Program-made: the position numbers and the translations under genes | Source: Candidatus Latescibacterota bacterium | Lineage (GTDB): Bacteria; Latescibacterota; UBA2968; UBA8231 | Length of the DNA stretch: 26,258 nucleotides | Direction: 5' to 3' | Assembly (NCBI GenBank): GCA_003529325.1 | Contig: DPVW01000136.1 | Coordinates: 5,166 to 31,423, forward strand | The notes under the pieces: model-generated | Databases searched by the model: none | What the model saw: the letters and a program-made list of their open reading frames with translations, nothing else | Told to the model about the DNA's origin: nothing | Shown here: in pieces, positions 8,390-16,484 of the stretch | How the letters are laid out: each line of letters begins with the position of its first letter | Numbering within the stretch: the stretch's first letter is position 1

Positions 8390-9286
8390 TCAGTCAGCCT
8401 TGTACAATTCACCGTGTGCGAAGTGCCAGTCCTCCACCTGATTGAGAACGGTCGCCGTCGTGGGCAGGCTGCCGTCATCTGGACGCCCAAGATTGGCGTG
8501 AATGTCGGCTCGCTTTTCCCCATGATGATCACGGTTGCGGACGAACTCGTTCCACTCCGTGATCGGCCCGGAGAGATCGCTGTTGAGGTGCTCGCGGACC
8601 CAACTCTCGAACTGGAGATACGAAGGCCGGACCGTGGTCAGGTGTTCGATCACTTCGTCCCGGTCGAGTCCGAGTACATCGACGACGACCCGTCTGTCGA
8701 GCCCACCACCGAGACCGGGGTAATCGACGTGGAGCAGACCAGCCGACTCGAGCAGAACTTTGTGCCACGTTCGAGGCAACTGACAGACGCCCAGTGAACC
8801 ATAATCCAGGCTGCTCACCAAGGGCACGACGGTGCCCTTCCTGCCCGCCAGTTCGGAGCCGTCAAGATCCCGTTCATACCAGAAGTGCCAATCTTCCAGC
8901 TGATTGAGAATGGCGGCGCTGGTGATGCCCGCATCCTGCGCGAAGCTGAGCGTGCCGTAGATGTCGTCGATTTTCTCCTGTTTGTGGATCCGATTGGAAA
9001 TGAACGTGTTCCACTCGTGGCTGACATCATTGGTCGGGGTCCCGACCTGCTCCACGACCCAGTTCTCAAAGGTCAGATAATCGGGTCGTTGGTCATGAAT
9101 GTGCGCCAGTGCGGTTGCCTTATCGAGACCGAGACGATCCAGGACCATACTGTCTAGTCCACCCGTAGCTTCCGGATAATCGTCGGCCAGATGGCCGCTG
9201 GCATGGAGCGAAACCTTCCACCACGTGCGTGGTAACTGACACATTCCGAGGGGACCATAACAGAGGCTACTCACGAGGGGAATCAT
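8390..9286 (-). CDS. DUF5069-like protein made of two tandem copies
   Basis: This is a 298-residue cytoplasmic protein formed by two clearly homologous halves (about residues 2-146 and 154-298, a register of 152). Each half begins PLVSSLxYGxLGxCQLPRTW, continues with a buried helix, then GGLD, LGLD and a Trp-containing helix (W76 in half 1), and ends with LNQxEDWHF. The LPRTW start, the GGxD and the LGLD steps resemble the single-domain DUF5069 family of Planctomycetes and Verrucomicrobia, whose function is unknown. The assignment to that family is from memory and moderately sure; the duplication itself is plain in the sequence. It is the last gene of the nine-gene minus-strand operon. A good ribosome site (GAAGGAA) lies in the 15-base gap after the CoA-transferase gene. 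Confidence 0.75.
   Translation of the reverse strand: MIPLVSSLCYGPLGMCQLPRTWWKVSLHASGHLADDYPEATGGLDSMVLDRLGLDKATALAHIHDQRPDYLTFENWVVEQVGTPTNDVSHEWNTFISNRIHKQEKIDDIYGTLSFAQDAGITSAAILNQLEDWHFWYERDLDGSELAGRKGTVVPLVSSLDYGSLGVCQLPRTWHKVLLESAGLLHVDYPGLGGGLDRRVVVDVLGLDRDEVIEHLTTVRPSYLQFESWVREHLNSDLSGPITEWNEFVRNRDHHGEKRADIHANLGRPDDGSLPTTATVLNQVEDWHFAHGELYKAD
8393..9283 (-). repeat. Internal tandem duplication within the DUF5069-like gene
   Basis: Two in-frame units of about 435-450 bases lie head to tail, roughly 9283-8849 and 8827-8393 on the minus strand. They still resemble each other at DNA level, for example around 8418-8450 and 8884-8916, where GAAGTGCCA and the following CTGATTGAGAA match. 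They are diverged enough at other sites to be an old duplication, not an assembly artefact. Confidence 0.8.
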
Positions 9287-9301
9287 AATTATCGTTCCTT
9301 C

Positions 9302-10504
9302 CTAGATGATGCCATCGGCCCGCAGACGCTGCCGGTCAGCAGCGCCCAGGCCAAGCCAGCTAGAGAGCACGTCATCGGTATGTTCCCCCAACTCTGGCGC
9401 CGCGGAGACTGCACGAGGAGGGGTCGCGGAAAATTTCAGCGGTGGACCGGGGACAGCAACATCACCCCCGACAAAAGGCTGCCGCTGCAGCAGACCCCTG
9501 GCGCGCACGTGTGGATCATCGACAACGTGCGCCACATCATTCACCGGGCCACAAGGTACACCAGCGGCCTCCAGATCGGTAAGCCAGTCCTCGACCCTGC
9601 GGCGTCGGAAGATAGCGGCCAATTCGGCTTCCAACTCGCCGTGGTGGGTAGTCCTGGCAGCATTGTCTGCAAAGCGTTCATCCTCACACAGATGGGCACA
9701 CTCCAGGACCTGACACAGTCCTGTAAAGAGCCGGTCATTGCCGGCGGCGACGACAACGTAGCCGTCGGCGGCAGCGAAGAACTGAAAAGGTGTGATCGTC
9801 GGATGGCGTGACCCCAGTGGCGCCGGCGCCTCCCCGGTGACATCGTAACGGGCGATCGCATTTTCCAGCAGGGCGATCTGGCAATCGAGCATGGATACGT
9901 CCACATGCTGACCCTGTTCTGTGGCGCGCGCCCGCGTCAACGCCGCGAGCACGCCGACGGCACAGAAAAGGGCGGCACTCAGGTCTGATGTCGACGACCC
10001 TACGCGCACAGGTGGTTGCCCCGCGAGACCGGTGATCGACGCCAGACCGCTCATGGCTTGAACGATGACGTCGTACGCAGGTCGGTGCGAATACGGGCCA
10101 CTCTGACCGAATCCAGAGACCGAGGCGTAAACGATCGGCGGGTGTCGGGCCGCGACAGTGTCGTAGTCGAGGCCGAAACGCGCCATGCTTCCCGGGCGAA
10201 AATTCTCTACGAGCACATCGCAATGGCCGGCCAGATCCAGGGCCAGGTCCCGGCCTCGTTCCGTGTGTAGATCGAGGGTCACCGACTTCTTGCCGCGATT
10301 GACGCTGAGGAAGTACGCACTCGTGGCGCCAACGAAGGGCCCAAAACCGCGGGACTCATCGCCACTGCCTGGAAGTTCGATCTTGATCACCTCGGCGCCG
10401 AGATCGGCGAGCACCATGGTCGCGAATGGTCCTGCCAACACGCGGGTGAAATCAAGGATACGGACATCGGCGAGCAATCCCTTGCCGTCAACGGCGGTGC
10501 TCAC
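9302..10504 (-). CDS. Family III (CaiB/BaiF) CoA-transferase
   Basis: This 400-residue protein has the standard length and motifs of family III CoA-transferases: ILDFTRVLAGPFATMVLADL near the start, GAEVIKIE, VNRGKKSVTLDL, VENFRPGSM, SGFGQSGPY and GQHVDVSMLD. The catalytic aspartate that forms the aspartyl-CoA anhydride should be D174 in GSSTSDLSAAL, by alignment with known members. The family moves CoA between carboxylic acids (oxalate/formate, carnitine, succinate/itaconate and others) in the cytoplasm as an interlocked dimer. Here it would activate an organic acid made by the preceding operon enzymes; the acid cannot be named. It starts at GTG 10504, overlapping the kinase stop as GTGA. 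Confidence 0.92.
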   Translation of the reverse strand: MSTAVDGKGLLADVRILDFTRVLAGPFATMVLADLGAEVIKIELPGSGDESRGFGPFVGATSAYFLSVNRGKKSVTLDLHTERGRDLALDLAGHCDVLVENFRPGSMARFGLDYDTVAARHPPIVYASVSGFGQSGPYSHRPAYDVIVQAMSGLASITGLAGQPPVRVGSSTSDLSAALFCAVGVLAALTRARATEQGQHVDVSMLDCQIALLENAIARYDVTGEAPAPLGSRHPTITPFQFFAAADGYVVVAAGNDRLFTGLCQVLECAHLCEDERFADNAARTTHHGELEAELAAIFRRRRVEDWLTDLEAAGVPCGPVNDVAHVVDDPHVRARGLLQRQPFVGGDVAVPGPPLKFSATPPRAVSAAPELGEHTDDVLSSWLGLGAADRQRLRADGII

Positions 10505-12246
10505 GAGGGACTCGACAGCAGGCAGGCACCCGCACCTGGCGTGGCGATGCTGTGCTCCAGATCGAGTGGTGGCAACCCCAACTCCTCGGTCACGAGGCGT
10601 TCCAAGGCCAAACGATCCTCGCCCTGCAAGAATCGGCGAGAGATCAGCCCACCCACATTTCCACCCCAGCCGGCGCCGAGTCGCTGGATGGCCCCCGCAT
10701 CGGAGCCATGGGAGGACAGGAAATCGTTGAGTGTGGTTACGACCCGATCGTAGGCATCCGTCATGCGGCCGTAGCCACCGGGAATGAAGGCAAGTCGGGC
10801 TCGCGGATCGGTGATCTGAAACTGGGCGAGGGCGGCAAGTTCCTGCTCGGAGACCTCAGTATCGTAATCGCCGGCGTGGGAGATCCGTACCAATTCGAAG
10901 GCGGTCGAAACATCGCCAGCAGCAAGAAAATCGACAATCGCGGAGACACGATCCTGCTCGGCGAGGCCGAAGACGAACCGCCGTCGCAGCGAGATCGGAA
11001 AATCTGCTGTGATGCGAGGAAATTTGTCGCCAATATCGCGGGCGTGCATTTCAGCATACCAGGCACCGGCGCCGACGGTCGCGGCCATGGCTTCCATCTC
11101 AGCCAGCGTCGTCGAAGCAGGAACTGTGGCCAACAGCTCGCATAATTGTGCGGTCGTGATGCCGAGGCGCTCGGGGGTAATATCCCGGATCATTTCGATG
11201 CGCTCGCGGAAATCATGCACCATGCCCTCCCACCCCGATGAGCCCACCTTCGCCGGCAACAGGACATCGCGCAGAAGCCACGTTCCCAGGGGGTAGGCGA
11301 GTACGGTCTCTTCCTTGCCAGCTTCGTCGTAAACCCGTGGCACGCCGCTGTCCAGGATGACGGCGACGTATTCGGATGGCAAGGGGGCAGAACCGCAGTC
11401 TTGCGCGGGAAAGACACCAACGCTGACAAGCTGACCTGCTTTGCCCAGGACCATGCCACCGTGATCGGCCGTGCCACCGCGCGTGCCTCGAATCCATTCG
11501 GAGGTGCCAACACCGTCGATGGCCTCCTCCCAGGGCATGTCGACACCGGGAACGATCCCGTGCAGTCCCAAATAGGCCCAGGCGGTGGAGATGACAAGGG
11601 CGGAAGAAGAAGACATCCCCCCACTTGGCGACACGTTGCTGACGACGAGGGCGTCCATACCACATGGCGATTGCCCCGCCAGACGCAGCCAACTTTCGAG
11701 ATAGACAAGCCCGCCCTGCGGCAGAATCCCCCAGCCATCGTCGAAGCTTGACCCTGTAGCCCGCTCTCGCCTGGCACAGATGTGACCAGCATAGTCGAGC
11801 AGGGCCTGGCGCGAATCGATGGGCGCCGGGGAGGCCAAATCGGAGAGCTTGAACCGCACCGGTTCGAAGAGGCGCCTATCCCCCCTTTCGTTCTGGTACA
11901 GACTGTGAAGACGCACCACGTCATCGTTCCGGGCGGCAGCGATGGTGACGGTGTCGTGGCCGCGTACCGCCATACGCAGACTTGGCATGCCGCCATAATC
12001 GATATGCATGCCCGCTATGTTCATCTGCCCTGGACAACGGGATATAACGACGGGCCGGTCCTCGGCCTCGTCCGGGTAACTCCGTGCAAAGGCGTCGAGG
12101 GCTTGCAACAGGCGGACACGCCATGGCGCGGCCTGCTCTTCATGCAGCGATTGCAGACGCTCCCAGAGAGGGCCTTCCTCAACAGCGAGGGCGGCACGCC
12201 AACTCGACAGCGGCGCCGCCCAGGGGCGTCGATCTCTAGTGCCCAT
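10501..12246 (-). CDS. Galactokinase-like GHMP kinase with atypical sugar-binding motif
   Basis: This is a 581-residue kinase, longer than a normal GalK (about 380-400), with a ~65-residue N-terminal extension and a large insert before motif 2. GHMP motifs are clear: sugar motif CPGQMNIAGMHIDYGG (71-86), ATP motif VSPSGGMSSSSAL (205-217) and motif 3 LGAGWGGNVGGL (523-534). A GTADHGG (D261) fits the position of the galactokinase catalytic base. The usual G-R-x-N-L-I-G-E-H-x-D-Y is changed: Arg to Gln74 and Glu to Met80, with His81 and Asp83 kept. The enzyme should therefore phosphorylate a sugar or sugar-like alcohol, probably not galactose. ATG 12246 follows GAGGTGG, which sits inside the end of the lipoprotein gene. 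It is coupled to the CoA-transferase by GTGA. Confidence 0.88.
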   Translation of the reverse strand: MGTRDRRPWAAPLSSWRAALAVEEGPLWERLQSLHEEQAAPWRVRLLQALDAFARSYPDEAEDRPVVISRCPGQMNIAGMHIDYGGMPSLRMAVRGHDTVTIAAARNDDVVRLHSLYQNERGDRRLFEPVRFKLSDLASPAPIDSRQALLDYAGHICARRERATGSSFDDGWGILPQGGLVYLESWLRLAGQSPCGMDALVVSNVSPSGGMSSSSALVISTAWAYLGLHGIVPGVDMPWEEAIDGVGTSEWIRGTRGGTADHGGMVLGKAGQLVSVGVFPAQDCGSAPLPSEYVAVILDSGVPRVYDEAGKEETVLAYPLGTWLLRDVLLPAKVGSSGWEGMVHDFRERIEMIRDITPERLGITTAQLCELLATVPASTTLAEMEAMAATVGAGAWYAEMHARDIGDKFPRITADFPISLRRRFVFGLAEQDRVSAIVDFLAAGDVSTAFELVRISHAGDYDTEVSEQELAALAQFQITDPRARLAFIPGGYGRMTDAYDRVVTTLNDFLSSHGSDAGAIQRLGAGWGGNVGGLISRRFLQGEDRLALERLVTEELGLPPLDLEHSIATPGAGACLLSSPS

Positions 12247-12248
12247 CC

Positions 12249-12749
12249 CTACTCACCCACCTCTGCGGCGGCGACGTCGATCACCTCACCAGCAACGGTT
12301 ACCGTGCCCCCGTAGGTGATGGGATCGGTGCCGATATCGATGGTCATATCGACAACGATTGGCCCCTGCCGCTGGGGATCGCGGAATGTCATCTCCCCCT
12401 GAACTGTGATCGGGGAGGCGAGTAAATTCATCGTCAATTCACCATCTAGGAAAAACAGCCCATCCGGCGAATACTCCGCGAAACGAAAGGTTGAGCCAGC
12501 GACGACGATCTGGCCACCACCGGCGCCATCGACGGTGCCACCCCCGACAGCGAGCAGGCCAATGGCCTGCTCCACGGCGGCATACATCTCCTCCAGCACA
12601 TCGTCGTCGAGTGATACCCCCGCACGCGAATCAGGACCGATGACGTTCTCCTCAGCGGCATCGTCGTCGCTGTTGCACGACAGCAACAGACTGCAAAGGG
12701 GCATGGCGACCACACAGACTAGTACTAGTCGACGAGATAAGATCCGCAT
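12249..12749 (-). CDS. Small secreted lipoprotein of unknown function
   Basis: This is a 166-residue protein beginning MRILSRRLVLVCVVAMPLCS and continuing to a lipobox (LLLSC, Cys25), then an acidic stretch (NSDDDAAEE). This is a signal peptidase II substrate exported to the periplasm and lipid-anchored. The mature part is rich in Gly, Val and Asp with beta-strand patterns (GTVDGAGGGQIVVAG, VVDMTIDIGTD, GGTVTVAGEV) and suggests a small beta-barrel or beta-sandwich. No family is recognised. The frame is open upstream, but ATG 12749 gives a proper positively charged n-region. A second ATG at 12773 overlaps the previous stop (TGATG) and would add eight residues. A periplasmic lipoprotein between a phosphodiesterase and a kinase is unusual. 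Confidence 0.7.
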   Translation of the reverse strand: MRILSRRLVLVCVVAMPLCSLLLSCNSDDDAAEENVIGPDSRAGVSLDDDVLEEMYAAVEQAIGLLAVGGGTVDGAGGGQIVVAGSTFRFAEYSPDGLFFLDGELTMNLLASPITVQGEMTFRDPQRQGPIVVDMTIDIGTDPITYGGTVTVAGEVIDVAAAEVGE

Positions 12750-12772
12750 GACTCCATTTCTGCCTTCCTCCA

Positions 12773-13528
12773 TCAACAGGACATCAGGGAACGGCGAACA
12801 TCTTGCAGCCGTGCTGGCTGATTGGTGAGAATCCCATCGACACCACAATCACCAAGGCGCCGCATCTCTTGTTCGTCGTCGGCGAAAAAGGGATTCACCT
12901 CCATGCCGAGGGCATGTGCGTCTGACACCATCTGAACAGTCGTCATGGCGTGAGATGGTTGCAGGATACAACAGTTGATACGGGAACTGCGCTGCACGTA
13001 ATCCTGGGCAGGTTGTACCGAAAGATTGCAGATTTCCAGTGACCGTTGTCGCTGCCGAGCGCAGATCAGCGTCGCCTCGTCGGCTGCCATGAAGGCATTG
13101 TCCAAGCGTCCTTGAGCTTGCAGCACATCGACGACCTCGGGCGCCAGCAGCTGGCGATCGTGATCGTATGCTTTCACATGCACATTCAGCCGAATCGCAG
13201 CCGGAATCAACTCCAGAGCCTCCTGCAGCAGGAGAAAATGCTCATTCGCCCAGGCGGGATCGAACCAGCTGCCGGCGTCGAGGGCGAGGATCTCAGCCGT
13301 TGTCAGTTCCGCGACTTTGCCGCTGCCATCACTGGTGCGATCTACCGTGCCATCATGGATGAGGATCAGACCACCGTCGGCGCTGCGATGGATGTCCAAC
13401 TCGATACATTCAACTCCCAGACGAATCGCCTCATGGAAGGCCGCTGCAGTATTTTCCGGATGCGTAGCGGACGCACCTCGATGAGCGACGACGGCGAGTG
13501 GTCGTCTGAGCTCTCGAGTCACCCTCAT
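12773..13528 (-). CDS. Glycerophosphodiester phosphodiesterase (GDPD) family enzyme
   Basis: This is a 251-residue TIM-barrel phosphodiesterase without a signal peptide, like cytoplasmic UgpQ. The GDPD signature is complete: VAHRGASATHPENTAAAF with H16 and R17, then CIELDIH with E43 and D45, then ILIHDGTVDRTSDGSG with H58, and GVDGILTNQP at the C-terminus. These residues bind the divalent metal and act as general acid/base. UgpQ-type enzymes cleave glycerophosphodiesters to glycerol-3-phosphate and an alcohol. The neighbours here (symporter, enolase, kinase) suggest a substrate imported by the operon's transporter, or a lipid headgroup; this is inference. The ATG start overlaps the enolase gene stop as ATGA. 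It is one of two phosphodiesterase-type enzymes in the window. Confidence 0.9.
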   Translation of the reverse strand: MRVTRELRRPLAVVAHRGASATHPENTAAAFHEAIRLGVECIELDIHRSADGGLILIHDGTVDRTSDGSGKVAELTTAEILALDAGSWFDPAWANEHFLLLQEALELIPAAIRLNVHVKAYDHDRQLLAPEVVDVLQAQGRLDNAFMAADEATLICARQRQRSLEICNLSVQPAQDYVQRSSRINCCILQPSHAMTTVQMVSDAHALGMEVNPFFADDEQEMRRLGDCGVDGILTNQPARLQDVRRSLMSC

Positions 13529-14649
13529 CCGATCTCTTCGTGGGCCTGCACATACTTCGGCAGCGCCTGCAGGTCCAAGTCGATACCCAGACCTGGTTTT
13601 TCTGGTGTCGCTACGTAGCCATCGACGAATTCGATGGGTTCGAGGATGAGGTCATCCTCCCGGGTCCAGCTGCCGACAAAGTCCGAGGCCATCGTGCAGT
13701 TCGGCGCCAGGGCGGCGGCGTGGATGTAGGAGGTATCGATGATGCCCAAATCATTGCCCGACCCGTGCCAGCACGGCATGCCGGCGGCGGCGGCAATATT
13801 GGCCAGGTCCGGCATCCGTACCGGGCCCGAACCAATGTTGAAGCAGTCGACGCAGCCCGCCTGCAGCGCTTCGAGAATCTTGGGGCCCGAACCCAGATGC
13901 ATGGCGATCGGTGCATCCACTTCCTCGTGGATCCGGACCCAGCCTTCGATATCCGACTTTGGTATCGGATCCTCGAAGACTTCGACATTGCCCAGTGCGA
14001 CCAACCGATGGGCGAGTTCGATGGCCTGCTCCGCGGTGTGAAAGCGCTCATTCGGATCGACGGTGACCTTGAAGTCGACACCTCCTACGTCCCGCATCGC
14101 CCGCAGGCGTTCCTCCATTGGCTCATCCAATTTGCACTTGATCTTGACGCCGTGAAAACCATGCTCGAGGGCCCGCGCCACCGCCCGCTTGCCATCCTCG
14201 GGTGTCTGATGGCCCATCCAGTAGTCGGCGCGAACCTTGGAACGTACGGCGCCTCCCAGCAAGGCATGAACGGGTAGCTGCCGGGCCCGTCCCACCAGAT
14301 CAAGCACGGCCATCTCAAATGCCTGATATGCTGGTCCACTGCCAACGCCGGCTGGGATTCCGCGTTCCGTGCCGTCGAGGCTACTGCCGCGGCCGGGTGC
14401 GAAGATATCGCGAAAACAGAGCGCTTCAGGTTGGCATCCCAACAAAAACCGGGCCCCTTCCTGGACCTGTTCCACCGGCACACCGCGCCCCGTTTCTCCC
14501 AGTCCGACCAACTCGGTATCGGTGTTGAGTCGCAGGATGTGTTTCGGCACCTGGTCCCATCCCGTTTCCGCCACACACTCCGGGCTGTGCACGCGACCGG
14601 CAATGGTCGGCACGACAACCGTCCAGACATCGACAGAGGTGATCTTCAT
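13525..14649 (-). CDS. Mandelate racemase/muconate lactonizing (enolase superfamily) enzyme
   Basis: This is a 374-residue enolase-superfamily protein. ATG 14649 is chosen over the open frame upstream because it begins MKITSVDVWTVVVP, a typical capping-domain start, with GGAG at good spacing and an ATGA overlap with the symporter stop. Barrel residues visible are the KxK motif GVKIKCK (K169, K171), metal ligands D198 in VTVDPNERF and E226 in VFEDPI, and H295 in CWHGSG. The third metal ligand, normally Glu or Asp, appears to be H251 (APIAMHLGSG). Superfamily members dehydrate sugar acids, racemise or lactonise. By context a sugar-acid dehydratase or epimerase is likely. The product might feed the CoA-transferase. 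Confidence 0.88.
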   Translation of the reverse strand: MKITSVDVWTVVVPTIAGRVHSPECVAETGWDQVPKHILRLNTDTELVGLGETGRGVPVEQVQEGARFLLGCQPEALCFRDIFAPGRGSSLDGTERGIPAGVGSGPAYQAFEMAVLDLVGRARQLPVHALLGGAVRSKVRADYWMGHQTPEDGKRAVARALEHGFHGVKIKCKLDEPMEERLRAMRDVGGVDFKVTVDPNERFHTAEQAIELAHRLVALGNVEVFEDPIPKSDIEGWVRIHEEVDAPIAMHLGSGPKILEALQAGCVDCFNIGSGPVRMPDLANIAAAAGMPCWHGSGNDLGIIDTSYIHAAALAPNCTMASDFVGSWTREDDLILEPIEFVDGYVATPEKPGLGIDLDLQALPKYVQAHEEIG

Positions 14650-16124
14650 GTGCTGGTCTCCAGTCTCTCCCGCCCGTGATCGGGCATCAACTTCGTGCCC
14701 ATGGCACAGATGAGGAAATTCAATCCGAGGCCAACAACACCGGCGTGGAAGCCGTATACCTTGGTCACTCCCACAGCCGTCAAACCAAGGGCCACGGCAA
14801 GACCGGCAAGCATCGCCAGCAGCGCTACGTTCGCGCCCAGACGCTTCCAGTAGAGGCCCAGAAAGAAGCACGGAACGATCTGTATCAGCACTTCAAATTT
14901 CAGCTCCAGCAAACGCACGAGGGTTTTGTCGGTGCCGATCGCGATGACGACAAGGGCAGCCACGACGACCCAGGAGACGACCTTGCCAACGAAAGTCAAC
15001 TCTGCCTCTGTGCTGTGTGGCCGCAGGTGAACCTGGTAGATGTCGCGGGTGAACATCGACGAGATGCTCAACAACGCCGAGTCCGCCGTCGACATGAGCG
15101 CCGCCAGAGCGGCGGCAAAGATAACGACCACAAGCCAGTACCCCGCCGCCGACTGCTGCATGACCAACGCACAGAGGCGTGCCAGCACCTGATCCGTTGC
15201 CACGCCTTCGATCCCGGGGATCACGACTCGCCCTGTAAGGCCGCAGATCATGGCGACGAGTGTCGTCGTCAACGGCAGGAAAGCCATGACCGCCAACGAA
15301 CGCTTCAAGACCCGCACATTGCGACTGGCATAGAGCCGTTGGATCGCCTGCGGGTAGATGGCAGCGCCACAGCCCAGCAACAACACGAAACTGATCCACG
15401 TATTGCACGTCTCCAATGACGGCGCGGTGACCATGGCCGGCTCAGCGACAGTGAGTGTTTCCACGACCCGGGTCAGCCCTCCCCCAAGACCGGGGATGAC
15501 GAACAGCAGGATGGTGAATCCCGTCAACAGCACGACCCCTTGGATGACATCCGTCCAAGCGACTGAGCGCATCCCTCCCAGCGTCTCATAGATGACCATG
15601 ATCACTGCCAGGGCGATGATACCATAGGCGGAGGGCACGCCACCATCGGTGATGCCCTCGACGGCGGCGCCCATGGCCTTCAACTGAGCCAATGTGTAGT
15701 TGCCAAGGGCGTAGATCATCACAATTGTCGCCAGCAGTGTCAGCGCAGAAGAGCCGAAGCGGTGACGGATATAGTCACCTGGGGTGATGAAGTCGGCCTT
15801 GCGCGCCACAGCGACGAGGCGCGGCGCAAACAACAGATAACCGACGATGATGGAGAACATGAACAGCACCGCCACCGTCCACTCGAAGCCGATACGATAG
15901 GATTTTCCCGTGTAACCGAACATCGTGTTGCCACTGTATTGGGTCGCGTACAGTGTCAACAGCAGCACGGCAAATCCCATGGACCGACCGGCCAGATAGA
16001 AGTCGACCATACTGTTGCTCTGTCGACGCATCCGTCCGAGCCAGCCAACACCGATCATCGATACCAGATAGAGAGCGATCAGCGCCAGCGCGCCTGGTCC
16101 GAAGCCAAGTCCTGTGACATCCAT
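14646..16124 (-). CDS. Sodium:solute symporter (SSS family)
   Basis: This is a 492-residue, highly hydrophobic protein with about 13 membrane segments. The family signature GGMRSVAWTDVIQGVVLL lies near residue 185, and YSGNTMFGYTGKSYRIG sits after the second helix, with DYIRHRFGSS before the fourth. SSS proteins import sugars, acids, amino acids, choline or pantothenate with Na+ across the inner membrane. Here it is the natural entry step for the downstream enzymes. The start (ATG 16124) overlaps the stop of the small membrane protein as TGATG, and its own stop overlaps the enolase start. The substrate is not determined. Confidence 0.93.
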   Translation of the reverse strand: MDVTGLGFGPGALALIALYLVSMIGVGWLGRMRRQSNSMVDFYLAGRSMGFAVLLLTLYATQYSGNTMFGYTGKSYRIGFEWTVAVLFMFSIIVGYLLFAPRLVAVARKADFITPGDYIRHRFGSSALTLLATIVMIYALGNYTLAQLKAMGAAVEGITDGGVPSAYGIIALAVIMVIYETLGGMRSVAWTDVIQGVVLLTGFTILLFVIPGLGGGLTRVVETLTVAEPAMVTAPSLETCNTWISFVLLLGCGAAIYPQAIQRLYASRNVRVLKRSLAVMAFLPLTTTLVAMICGLTGRVVIPGIEGVATDQVLARLCALVMQQSAAGYWLVVVIFAAALAALMSTADSALLSISSMFTRDIYQVHLRPHSTEAELTFVGKVVSWVVVAALVVIAIGTDKTLVRLLELKFEVLIQIVPCFFLGLYWKRLGANVALLAMLAGLAVALGLTAVGVTKVYGFHAGVVGLGLNFLICAMGTKLMPDHGRERLETST

Positions 16125-16396
16125 CAGGCTTCACCCTCATCCCAATACCTGAAGATGACATACGCCGTCCACAGGGCCAGAGTCAGCGTCGCCGCAAGGC
16201 TGACGGCGACCCACAGCGGCAGCCCGAGGACCAGCGGCCCACGGTAGCCGGCTGGCCAGTACCAGGGGATGGCGACAAGATACAACAGCACATAAACGAT
16301 CCAGACGATCCCGTGACTTCGTGGTTCGTCCGCTGGACGGGGATCCACAGTGGTCCCCTGCGGTCCGTCGGACTTGCCCTCCTGGTTACCACTCAT
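16124..16396 (-). CDS. Small membrane partner of the SSS symporter
   Basis: This is a 90-residue protein with a polar Pro/Gly-rich N-terminus and two membrane segments (about 29-45 and 55-80), the second ending in RYWDEGEA. PWYW and GLPLWVAVS recall the small DUF997/YhdT or DUF3311 proteins that are encoded just before SSS symporters, so a role in stability or coupling of the transporter is inferred. Which of the two families it belongs to cannot be settled by eye. ATG 16396 is preceded by AGG at short spacing. The stop overlaps the symporter start. It is the first gene of the operon, so the promoter should lie between it and the divergent ribonuclease gene. Confidence 0.75.
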   Translation of the reverse strand: MSGNQEGKSDGPQGTTVDPRPADEPRSHGIVWIVYVLLYLVAIPWYWPAGYRGPLVLGLPLWVAVSLAATLTLALWTAYVIFRYWDEGEA

Positions 16397-16484
16397 CCTT
16401 TACCTGTCCGTGCGACGGCGTGCCCGTTAGCTTAAAACGCAGCATCCTTAGCCCAATACATCATGGAAGCGTCAGGACGCAGCA
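16397..16484. promoter_or_regulatory. Divergent promoter region between symporter operon and ribonuclease
   Basis: These 88 bases must hold the start signals for two divergent transcripts. The plus-strand ribonuclease gene has AGGA (16473-16476) about 8 bases before its ATG. A loose plus-strand pair is CTTAAA (16431) and ATACAT (16456), but the spacing is 19 and both are poor matches. No strong operator or repeat is seen. Confidence 0.35.

Noticed and set aside
12716..12736. Repeated CTAGTACTAG near the lipoprotein start
   Set aside because: It encodes the Leu-Val-Leu-Val of the signal peptide and is explained by codon use, not a regulatory site.
13540..14277. Plus-strand frame of 245 codons opposite the enolase-superfamily gene
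   Set aside because: It mirrors the codons of the real gene; no motif and no start signal.
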